From Nitrospirota bacterium (GTDB lineage: Bacteria; Nitrospirota; Thermodesulfovibrionia; Thermodesulfovibrionales; UBA1546): 18,269 nt of DNA. Location of the stretch: contig SCSY01000166.1 in assembly GCA_004298625.1 (NCBI GenBank), positions 1 to 18,269 of the forward strand. The letters are read 5' to 3'. Below the pieces are notes generated by a model. That model saw only the letters and a program-made list of their open reading frames with translations. It did not search any database and was not told the DNA's origin. Below are positions 7,027 through 11,826 of this stretch, one piece after another. The position numbers and the translations under genes were made by a program. Positions within the stretch are counted from its first letter, which is position 1; the number at the start of each line of letters is the position of its first letter.

Positions 7027-7056
7027 TTGCTTGTGTCCGAGTTGTCTTGTTATAAT
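7027..7056 (+). promoter_or_regulatory. Candidate promoter upstream of the TIR cassette
   Basis: TTGCTT (7027-7032) and a perfect TATAAT (7051-7056) are 18 bases apart. It lies about 215 bases before the TIR ATG, with no gene between that I would accept. It could supply transcription to the TIR gene from the preceding, apparently ORF-less, segment. Confidence 0.4.
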
Positions 7057-7155
7057 GCGGTTAAAATATGTCCAAGTATGTTGAGCATAACATGTTAGTC
7101 AGAAAACTCGATAACATAACAAACGGAATGTTAGTCACCCCGATAAATATAATGA

Positions 7156-7255
7156 ATTCAAATAGTTCCGTTAAGATGCTAATTATTTCTTTCTTGACCG
7201 TAAAAAAAATATCCGATATTATCGGATTAACTACATACATAACAACTGGTTGAAT
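7156..7255. mobile_element. Degenerate attC-like site immediately upstream of the TIR gene
   Basis: The right end has the layout of an attC simple site: CATAAC (7238-7243), a five-base spacer, then GTTGAAT (7249-7255), which fits the R' consensus GTTRRRY. The left end has ATTCAAA (7156-7162), six of seven positions of RYYYAAC and complementary to R'. It is followed by GTTAAG (7170-7175), which pairs with CATAAC at five of six positions. Between them a 7-bp stem ATCCGAT/ATCGGAT closes on ATT (7210-7226). At about 100 bases it is within the attC size range. The last base of R'' is A instead of C, so the site may be worn or spurious. The TIR ATG is 18 bases beyond R'. Confidence 0.4.
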
Positions 7256-7272
7256 GACATAAAGGAGCAAAG

Positions 7273-8049
7273 ATGGAATTCAGCTATTACGATTTAGGAA
7301 ATCGTTCAGGTGGCGAAATCGTAGAGATAACGCTATCGGGTAACGCTGTGAATGTCTTCTTGGTTGATAGTTCCAATTTCAGTTCATACAAGTCCGGGCG
7401 TGGCTACAAATATTTTGGGGGCCACGCTACACGCTCGCCGGTACGACTGCAAGTCCCTACATCGGGGCATTGGTATGTTGTAATCGATTTTGGAGGCTAT
7501 GCCGGCTCCGTTCGGCACTCTATGCGAATACTGCCCGGGCGTTTGCAGCCGTTGCGGGATATACCCCTTTCCTCTGTTCCGTCCTTGGTACAACCCAGTC
7601 GCGACGATATGTCACCCCCCGCAAAAGATGACCGGGAGTTTGACGTCTTTATTTCGCATGCATCTGAAGACAAAGGCGAGGTTGCAAGACCTCTTGCGGC
7701 AGCGCTTCAAGTCGGTGGCCTTAGGGTCTGGTATGATGAGTTCGAACTAAGAATCGGCGATAGTCTTCGCCGTAAAATAGACAAGGGCTTGGCCAGCAGC
7801 CGTTTTGGCGTCGTCATATTATCAAAATCCTTCTTTGCCAAAGGCTGGCCCAACTACGAACTGGATGGCTTGGTAACACGTGCAGTTGGCGGGGAACAGG
7901 TGATTCTTCCGATATGGCATGACATTACAAAGCAAGAACTCATTAAATACAGTCCGTCTCTTGCGGACAAGGTAGCAAGGAGCACGGCTACGCACACTGT
8001 CGAAGAAATTGCCGCTGAAATTATAGCGGTAATCGAAAATGCTGGATAA
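7273..8049 (+). CDS. DUF1883-TIR domain protein, putative NADase or defence effector
   Basis: Residues 1-87 match DUF1883: FSYYDLGNRSGGEIVEITL, VDSSNFSSYKSGR, YFGGHATRSPV and SGHWYVVIDFGGYAG. After a Pro/Ser linker, residues about 122-256 form a TIR domain with the strand FDVFISHASEDK, the loop WYDEFELRIGDSLRRKID, VVILSKSFFAKGWPNYELDGL and ILPIWH. E196 in the WPNYELDGL block is the likely catalytic glutamate of NAD-cleaving TIR domains. Many bacterial TIR proteins consume NAD or make signal nucleotides in anti-phage defence (known for other TIR systems); activity here is inferred. AAGGAG at 7262-7267 sets the start. No partner such as a ThsA, SMODS or Argonaute gene is adjacent, so it may act alone. 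An attC-like site follows about 57 bases after the stop, making this an apparent integron cassette. Confidence 0.9.
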   Translation: MEFSYYDLGNRSGGEIVEITLSGNAVNVFLVDSSNFSSYKSGRGYKYFGGHATRSPVRLQVPTSGHWYVVIDFGGYAGSVRHSMRILPGRLQPLRDIPLSSVPSLVQPSRDDMSPPAKDDREFDVFISHASEDKGEVARPLAAALQVGGLRVWYDEFELRIGDSLRRKIDKGLASSRFGVVILSKSFFAKGWPNYELDGLVTRAVGGEQVILPIWHDITKQELIKYSPSLADKVARSTATHTVEEIAAEIIAVIENAG

Positions 8050-8105
8050 GTCACAAGTATTATGTGAAAGGCAAGCGTGATGAACTTGTTGAAACTTACT
8101 ATGAT

Positions 8106-8153
8106 TTCCAACCCGACGTTCCAGCGGGGAACCCGCTGAACTCGCCGTTAGCT
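8106..8153. mobile_element. Integron attC-like recombination site after the TIR gene
   Basis: In order: R''-like TTCCAAC (8106-8112), spacer CCGAC, L'' GTT (8118-8120), one unpaired C, stem CAGCGGG (8122-8128), loop GAA, stem CCCGCTG (8132-8138), L' AAC (8139-8141), spacer TCGCC, R' GTTAGCT (8147-8153). The arms pair over 7 bp plus GTT/AAC, with the extra unpaired base on one arm only. That asymmetry is typical of folded attC sites, where extrahelical bases set strand choice. The AAC-N5-GTTAG right half is very characteristic. At 48 bases it is short for attC, and R''/R' pair mainly at AAC/GTT. The next reading frame starts at 8154, directly after R'. Confidence 0.68.
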
Positions 8154-8336
8154 ATGAACATGAAGAGAGCAAGTCCGATTGCTGAGACACTTATCGCACC
8201 GTGCGGAATGAATTGTGCCATTTGCAGCCGATATCTTGCTTATGTATACAATCTGAAACGAAGTCAATGCGTCGGCTGCCGGCCGAGAAATGAAAAATGT
8301 GCATATCTATTCGGTAAATGCAGAGGAATTGATTAG
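8154..8336 (+). pseudogene. Truncated DUF3795-like cysteine-rich protein
   Basis: Sixty codons starting with an ATG directly after the attC R' box. The N-terminus has the DUF3795 pattern LIAPCGMNCAICSRYLAY, then CVGC, KCAY and GKCRGI, a set of cysteines likely to bind metal. Family members normally continue well beyond this point with further CxxC pairs. Here a TAG ends the frame right after CRGID, and the following DNA becomes an 8-nt periodic array. I read it as the 5' part of a second cassette whose 3' end was lost or replaced. The frame is also open upstream to a GTG at 8064, but that would run through the attC fold. No clear ribosome binding site is visible. A short intact protein cannot be excluded. 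Confidence 0.6.
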
Positions 8337-8368
8337 TGAGAAAACCAGGGACACCTTCCGTTTTTCAT

Positions 8369-8410
8369 AAGCGGGCAAGTTCGCAAGCATGCAAGCGAGG
8401 AAGTCAAGAA
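8369..8410. repeat. 8-nt periodic array, AAGNNNNN type
   Basis: Successive units read AAGCGGGC, AAGTTCGC, AAGCATGC, AAGCGAGG, AAGTCAAG (8369-8408). Only the AAG anchor and the eight-base period are kept; the five following bases vary. It runs up to the stop codon of the AAA_14 ATPase on the other strand. Its relative in inverse orientation is at 6893-6989, so the two bracket the toxin-distal part of the accessory island. Confidence 0.55.
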
Positions 8411-9562
8411 TCAATCAAATATTTTTTCCAGGTCTTTCACCGGCAATGTAAAGACATTCTTTCCCACAGGATAAGATTCTGTCCCGGGATATACAAGGTA
8501 CCCCTTTCGGCAGGAAAGGTCTTCATATGCATTCCAGAAACCTCTTTCAACCCTGGGGCTAATGGAATGTTTAATCTCGATCGCTACAGGCTTATGTCTG
8601 CCGTCAAACAGCACCAAATCTATTTCTGCGCCTGCTCCTGTCCTGTAAAAAAATACCTGCCATCTGCCGGGAAGAAGCCTGATAATCTGTTCGACTATAA
8701 AACCCTCCCATGAACTGCCTAAAGACGGGTGGCCATAGAGTTCTTCAAGAGTCTTTATATTCAACAGCGCATGCAGCATGCCTGAGTCGCGGATATAAAT
8801 ACGGGGAGACTTTACAAGGCGTTTTTTTATATTGGAATGATATGGTTGCATCTGTCTTACGATAAAAGTCTCCTCAAGAATATCCAGATAGTGTTTAACC
8901 GTGGGAGCAGATATTCCCAGGCTTCCGGCGATCTTGCTCGCGTTCCACAATTGTCCATGGGAATGAGCAATCATTGTCCAGAATCTTTTTAACTGCTGCG
9001 CGGGAATGCGGATTCCAAGCTGAGGAATATCCATCTCGATATAGGTTTTTATAAAGGCTTCACGCCATGTAAAACTGTCATCATTAGATTTGGAAAGACA
9101 GCTTGGGGGATACCCGCCTCTGAGCCAGAGCTTTTGAATTTTGTCACTGTCTATCTCTCTAAATGTAAACGGAGACAGTTCGTGATATATTATGCGTCCC
9201 GCAAGGCTTTCGGATGAATGCCGTATCAGGGCAGGCGAGGCCGAGCCCAGTATAAGAAATCTTCCTGCTGTTTTCTTCTTGTCCACAAGAGCGCGCAATA
9301 GAGGAAAGAGCGACGGCATACGCTGAATCTCGTCAATTATAACAAGCATATCTGCAAGGCGGCCGAGATATAATTCAGGCTCCCGGAGTTTATTCAGGTC
9401 GGAAGGAAGTTCCATATCAAGATAAATAACCTCTTTCTTCGCCCTGCCCATGATCATCTTTGCAAGAGTCGTTTTCCCAACCTGGCGCGGGCCCAATATG
9501 CCAACTACGGGATACTTTTTCAGGGACGCTTCAATTCTATCCTGAATTATCCGTTTAATCAT
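8411..9562 (-). CDS. AAA_14 / DUF4143 family ATPase
   Basis: A 383-residue P-loop ATPase with Walker A GPRQVGKTT (24-32), Walker B LVIIDE (73-78) and the sensor strand LILGSAS. A winged-helix part (about 185-235, including SAPTVKHYLDILEETF) follows. The C-terminal DUF4143 domain has a PD-(D/E)xK-like pattern: E286, D315 in AEIDLVL, then E329 and K331 in IEIK. This family is widespread in bacteria and archaea, is often solitary and frequently transferred; its role is unknown, with nuclease or stress functions proposed. There is no Shine-Dalgarno before the ATG, but a good promoter ends six bases upstream, suggesting a leaderless mRNA. It is oriented against the TIR island and downstream of argC. 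Confidence 0.92.
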   Translation of the reverse strand: MIKRIIQDRIEASLKKYPVVGILGPRQVGKTTLAKMIMGRAKKEVIYLDMELPSDLNKLREPELYLGRLADMLVIIDEIQRMPSLFPLLRALVDKKKTAGRFLILGSASPALIRHSSESLAGRIIYHELSPFTFREIDSDKIQKLWLRGGYPPSCLSKSNDDSFTWREAFIKTYIEMDIPQLGIRIPAQQLKRFWTMIAHSHGQLWNASKIAGSLGISAPTVKHYLDILEETFIVRQMQPYHSNIKKRLVKSPRIYIRDSGMLHALLNIKTLEELYGHPSLGSSWEGFIVEQIIRLLPGRWQVFFYRTGAGAEIDLVLFDGRHKPVAIEIKHSISPRVERGFWNAYEDLSCRKGYLVYPGTESYPVGKNVFTLPVKDLEKIFD

Positions 9563-9568
9563 GCTTGT

Positions 9569-9597
9569 ATTTTAAAAGATAAGCTTTTAATTTGCAA
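9569..9597 (-). promoter_or_regulatory. Promoter of the AAA_14 ATPase, probably giving a leaderless mRNA
   Basis: On the minus strand TTGCAA (9597-9592), 17 bases, TAAAAT (9574-9569), then only six bases to the ATG. Initiation seven bases after the -10 box would fall on the start codon itself. No purine-rich ribosome binding site is present. Confidence 0.55.
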
Positions 9598-9599
9598 GG

Positions 9600-9705
9600 T
9601 TAAAATACTAATATCTTAAGCTTGGTCTCTTGGGCGACCTTGCCTGAAACGAGGAGTACTGAAGTCCTGTTGAACAGTAAAAGCAGGTGAACAGGAAAGA
9701 TTAAA
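9600..9705. other. Structured spacer between argC and the AAA_14 gene, possible dispersed repeat
   Basis: On the minus strand the segment has CCTGTT/AACAGG arms around a 20-base loop (9672-9703 region) and a GGTC/GACC hairpin near 9624-9639. There is no T run. A stop-free frame on the minus strand, with no start codon, reads through most of it to a stop near 9603. It includes SVLLVSGKVAQETKLKILVF, which I seem to recall as a recurrent spurious peptide in genomes of this kind. A dispersed repeat is therefore possible, but unverified. Confidence 0.35.
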
Positions 9706-10746
9706 TTACGGGAAAAGCGCTATTGCCTCGAGCCCTGTTGTCTCTTTGAAGCCCATCATGATGTTCATGTTATGCACGGCCTGTCCTGATGCGCCCTTCA
9801 TGAGGTTGTCAATGGCAGTAACTATTATGAGGGTGTTGGTCCTTTTATTGACACCAAGCCCTATGTCGCACAGGTTTGACCCGCGGACATTTTTGACGTT
9901 CGGGAACTTCCCCTCTGCAAGCACTCTTACAAACGGCTCTTTCTGATAAAGTTTTTTATATGCGTCGAGGATTTTTTTTGGTTCTATGCTTTTTTTAAGT
10001 TTTGCATAAATGGTTGTGAGTATGCCCCTGTCATAAGGCGCAAGATGAGGAGTGAAATTGACTTTAATGTCTTTCCCGCTCACGGAGGAGAGTTCCTGTT
10101 CTATCTCAGGCGTATGCCTGTGCACAGCGACTGAATAGGCCCTGAAGCCTTCGTTTACCTCGCAATAGGAAAATGCGGTCTCGCCTTTTCTGCCTGCGCC
10201 CGTGGTTCCGGAAGTCGAATCTACGATAATGGAATCTGTGTCTATGAGCTTATTTTTCAATGCGGGATAAAGCCCGAGTATTGCGCCTGTCGGGTAGCAG
10301 CCCGGATTTGCGATAAGCGATGTCTTTGCAATCTTTTTCCTGTATAGCTCAGGCAGCCCGTAAACAGCTTTTCTGAGAGTGCCTTTGTAATTATGGGATG
10401 TCTTGTACCACTCCTCATATATCTCAGGAGATCTGAGCCTGTAATCTGCTGAGAGGTCTATTATCTTTTTCCTGTTTCTGAAGAAAAAATCCACCGCCTC
10501 CTGAGATTCTGCATGGGGCAGCGCCATAAAAAACAGGTCAGCCCTGTTCAGCAGTTTTTCTTTTTTTAACGGCTCATATATGAGGCTGGAATGATTGTTC
10601 AGATGGGGAAATAAATCACTTACTGATTTTCCGGCTGATCTTTCCGAGGTAACGGCTGTTATCCTGACATAAGGGTGCTTTGAAAGGAGGCGGATAAGTT
10701 CGCCTCCAGCATAACCGCTGCCGCCGCATATAGCTGCCTTTAGCAT
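9706..10746 (-). CDS. argC: N-acetyl-gamma-glutamyl-phosphate reductase
   Basis: Third step of arginine synthesis: NADPH-dependent reduction of N-acetylglutamyl phosphate to the semialdehyde, in the cytoplasm. The N-terminal nucleotide loop is GGSGYAGGEL (8-17). The catalytic cysteine C150 is in ANPGCYPTG, followed by STSGTTGAGRKGE and the HRHTPEIEQEL histidine segment. The C-terminus NLMKGASGQAVHNMNIMMGF is diagnostic. At 346 residues it is full length. It follows rplM-rpsI on the same strand with an 86-base gap made of 7-nt repeats, an arrangement common in Nitrospirota and some deltaproteobacteria (from memory). No good ribosome binding site is seen before the ATG, which overlaps the repeat block. 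Confidence 0.96.
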   Translation of the reverse strand: MLKAAICGGSGYAGGELIRLLSKHPYVRITAVTSERSAGKSVSDLFPHLNNHSSLIYEPLKKEKLLNRADLFFMALPHAESQEAVDFFFRNRKKIIDLSADYRLRSPEIYEEWYKTSHNYKGTLRKAVYGLPELYRKKIAKTSLIANPGCYPTGAILGLYPALKNKLIDTDSIIVDSTSGTTGAGRKGETAFSYCEVNEGFRAYSVAVHRHTPEIEQELSSVSGKDIKVNFTPHLAPYDRGILTTIYAKLKKSIEPKKILDAYKKLYQKEPFVRVLAEGKFPNVKNVRGSNLCDIGLGVNKRTNTLIIVTAIDNLMKGASGQAVHNMNIMMGFKETTGLEAIALFP

Positions 10747-10781
10747 AACAAGTTATAAGTTACCAGTTGAGACTTAAGAGT
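10747..10781. repeat. Degenerate 7-nt tandem repeat just upstream of argC
   Basis: Read on the plus strand the units are AACAAGT, TATAAGT, TACCAGT, TGAGACT, TAAGAGT, all built around a terminal AGT or ACT. The block directly abuts the argC start codon and so forms its translation-initiation region. Confidence 0.6.
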
Positions 10782-10796
10782 TTTATCGGGATTAAT

Positions 10797-10831
10797 TTTT
10801 AACTTTAAACCTTCAACTTTTAACTTTCTCA
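10797..10831. repeat. 7-nt tandem repeat (TTTTAAC type) beside the rpsI stop
   Basis: The units are TTTTAAC, TTTAAAC, CTTCAAC, TTTTAAC and a decayed TTTCTCA. It ends about where the rpsI stop codon begins and is separated by 15 bases from the previous array, which has a different unit. Confidence 0.65.
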
Positions 10832-10832
10832 A

Positions 10833-11225
10833 TTATCTCTTCGAGAACTGGAATCTCTTTCTTGCGCCCTTTTGGCCGTACTTCTTTCTCTCTTTTTCTC
10901 TCGGGTCCCTTGTTAAAAATCCCTCTTTTTTAAGTTTCAGCCTGAGGTCGCTGTCAATGGAAAGGAGCGCTCTTGAGATGCCATGCCTTAACGCGCCTGC
11001 CTGGCCTGTCGGCCCGCCGCCTACAACCTTTGCGCTTATGTTGTATTTGCCTGACATGCCTGCAAGTTCAAGCGGCTGCCTTATCATCATCTGCAGGGTT
11101 TCCCGGGGAAAATATGCTGCAAGGGATCTTTCGTTCACTATTATCTGCCCGTTGCCCGGAGACATATTCACCCTTGCAATGGATGTCTTTCTTCTGCCTG
11201 TGGCGCTGTATTTGATTTCAGCCAT
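10833..11225 (-). CDS. rpsI: 30S ribosomal protein S9
   Basis: Structural protein of the small subunit head whose C-terminal tail reaches the P-site tRNA. The 130 residues contain YSATGRRKTSIARV at the N-terminus, GGGPTGQAGALRHGISRAL, FLTRDPREKERKKYGQKGARK and the ending RFQFSKR, all diagnostic. AAAGGAG lies eight bases before the ATG. It follows rplM with an 11-base gap, the classic L13-S9 operon. Confidence 0.98.
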   Translation of the reverse strand: MAEIKYSATGRRKTSIARVNMSPGNGQIIVNERSLAAYFPRETLQMMIRQPLELAGMSGKYNISAKVVGGGPTGQAGALRHGISRALLSIDSDLRLKLKKEGFLTRDPREKERKKYGQKGARKRFQFSKR

Positions 11226-11236
11226 TTAAAACTCCT

Positions 11237-11662
11237 TTATTGTAAAATTTCCGGTTTCTGCGCCGTATGCGGGTGTTCGTTTCCGCTATACACCTTGAGC
11301 TTTTTCAGCATTGCCCTGCCGAGCCTGTTCTTGGGAAGCATTCCCCATACAGCGTCCGTTATAACTTTATCAGGTTCCTTGGCAAGCCGTTCCCTGAGAG
11401 GTTTGGCCTTTATGCCGCCGGGGTAGCCTGAATGATGATAATAAATCTTGTCGTCAAGTTTTTTGCCTGTAACCCTGACCTTCTCGGCATTCACGACCAC
11501 AACAAAATCGCCTGTATCAACATTCGGCGTGAACACAGGTTTATTTTTGCCGCGCAGATGAACGGCAATCCTTACGGCAAGCCTTCCAAGTATTACGTCC
11601 CTGGCGTCTACAACATACCATTTATGTTCAATATCTGTTTTTTTAGCAAATTGGGTTTTCAT
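11237..11662 (-). CDS. rplM: 50S ribosomal protein L13
   Basis: An early-assembly protein of the large subunit that contacts 23S rRNA. The 141 residues include the N-terminal HKWYVVDARDVILGRLA, ARIAVHL-type helix (VRIAVHLRGK), the NAEKVRVTGKKLDDK strand, YYHHSGYPGGIK and AVWGMLPKNRLGRAMLKKL. GAAGGTGAAGGG precedes the ATG. It is first in the rplM-rpsI-argC operon and diverges from the TPR gene across a 164-base promoter region. Confidence 0.98.
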   Translation of the reverse strand: MKTQFAKKTDIEHKWYVVDARDVILGRLAVRIAVHLRGKNKPVFTPNVDTGDFVVVVNAEKVRVTGKKLDDKIYYHHSGYPGGIKAKPLRERLAKEPDKVITDAVWGMLPKNRLGRAMLKKLKVYSGNEHPHTAQKPEILQ

Positions 11663-11700
11663 CCCTTCACCTTCCCTTGAGATTTCCTCGTAAAGATTGA

Positions 11701-11714
11701 TCCGCCTGAGCGGA
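11701..11714. promoter_or_regulatory. Small hairpin in the rplM leader
   Basis: TCCGC and GCGGA form a 5-bp stem with a four-base loop. It lies in the inferred leader of the rplM mRNA, between the promoter at 11726-11755 and the ribosome binding site. L13 regulates its own operon through the leader in some bacteria; whether this hairpin takes part is unknown. Confidence 0.35.
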
Positions 11715-11725
11715 AAGAATTAGAC

Positions 11726-11755
11726 ATAATAATAGAAATATCTATGAATTGTCAA
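11726..11755 (-). promoter_or_regulatory. Promoter of rplM-rpsI-argC
   Basis: On the minus strand a perfect TTGACA (11755-11750), 18 bases, then TATTAT (11731-11726). The resulting leader is about 55 bases and ends with the GAAGGTGAAGGG ribosome binding site. Confidence 0.65.
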
Positions 11756-11769
11756 TATCCGAGGTTCTT

Positions 11770-11799
11770 ATTTGACACCCCCCCGACCCTTTGTCAAAT
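11770..11799. promoter_or_regulatory. 8-bp inverted repeat over the TPR gene promoter, possible operator
   Basis: ATTTGACA (11770-11777) and TGTCAAAT (11792-11799) are perfect inverted copies with a C-rich 14-base centre, so the half-site centres are 22 bases (about two helical turns) apart. The right half overlaps the candidate -35 box of the TPR gene. The geometry suits a dimeric regulator, though a hairpin is also possible. Confidence 0.4.
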
Positions 11800-11820
11800 C
11801 TATAATACTTTTAGTATACT
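11791..11820 (+). promoter_or_regulatory. Promoter of the TPR-ExeA genes, probably giving a leaderless mRNA
   Basis: TTGTCA (11791-11796), 18 bases, TATACT (11815-11820), then six bases to the ATG at 11827. There is no Shine-Dalgarno in the 30 bases before the start. A perfect TATAAT also occurs at 11801-11806, but its nearest TTGACA is 23 bases away, too far for a normal promoter. Confidence 0.5.
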
Positions 11821-11826
11821 ATAAAG

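Larger units (their letters stand above)
6888..7272. other. 385-base gene-free stretch between antitoxin and TIR gene
   Basis: It holds three things: the 8-nt periodic array (6893-6989); a sequence at 7023-7043 (TCGCTTGCT...TCCGA) that imperfectly repeats 6903-6923; and, from about 7061, a 200-base stretch of roughly 30% G+C. The AT-rich part has the word ATGTTAGTCA twice (7092, 7128), CATAACA three times (7086, 7115, 7238), and the attC-like fold at 7156-7255. An open frame of 61 codons at 7068-7253 lacks a ribosome binding site, overlaps an open frame on the other strand and runs through the attC-like fold, so I do not call it a gene. Confidence 0.6.

Noticed and set aside
6882..7056. attC site for the toxin-antitoxin pair (GGATAAC at the stop codon, GTTATAA downstream)
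   Set aside because: The boxes would be about 170 bases apart, the AAC-N5-GTT geometry is missing on both sides and no L boxes pair. The TA pair is therefore not called a cassette.
7068..7253. 61-codon open frame before the TIR gene, with a TATAAT upstream
   Set aside because: It has no ribosome binding site, a composition of random AT-rich DNA, an open frame on the opposite strand as well, and it runs through the attC-like fold.
8336..8713. 125-codon plus-strand frame after the DUF3795 fragment
   Set aside because: It is mostly antisense to the well-supported AAA_14 ATPase and shows no domain.
11801..11806. Perfect TATAAT as the TPR gene -10 box
   Set aside because: The only good -35 (TTGACA at 11772) is 23 bases away and a 17-base spacing would put the -35 in a C run. 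TATACT at 11815 with TTGTCA fits better.
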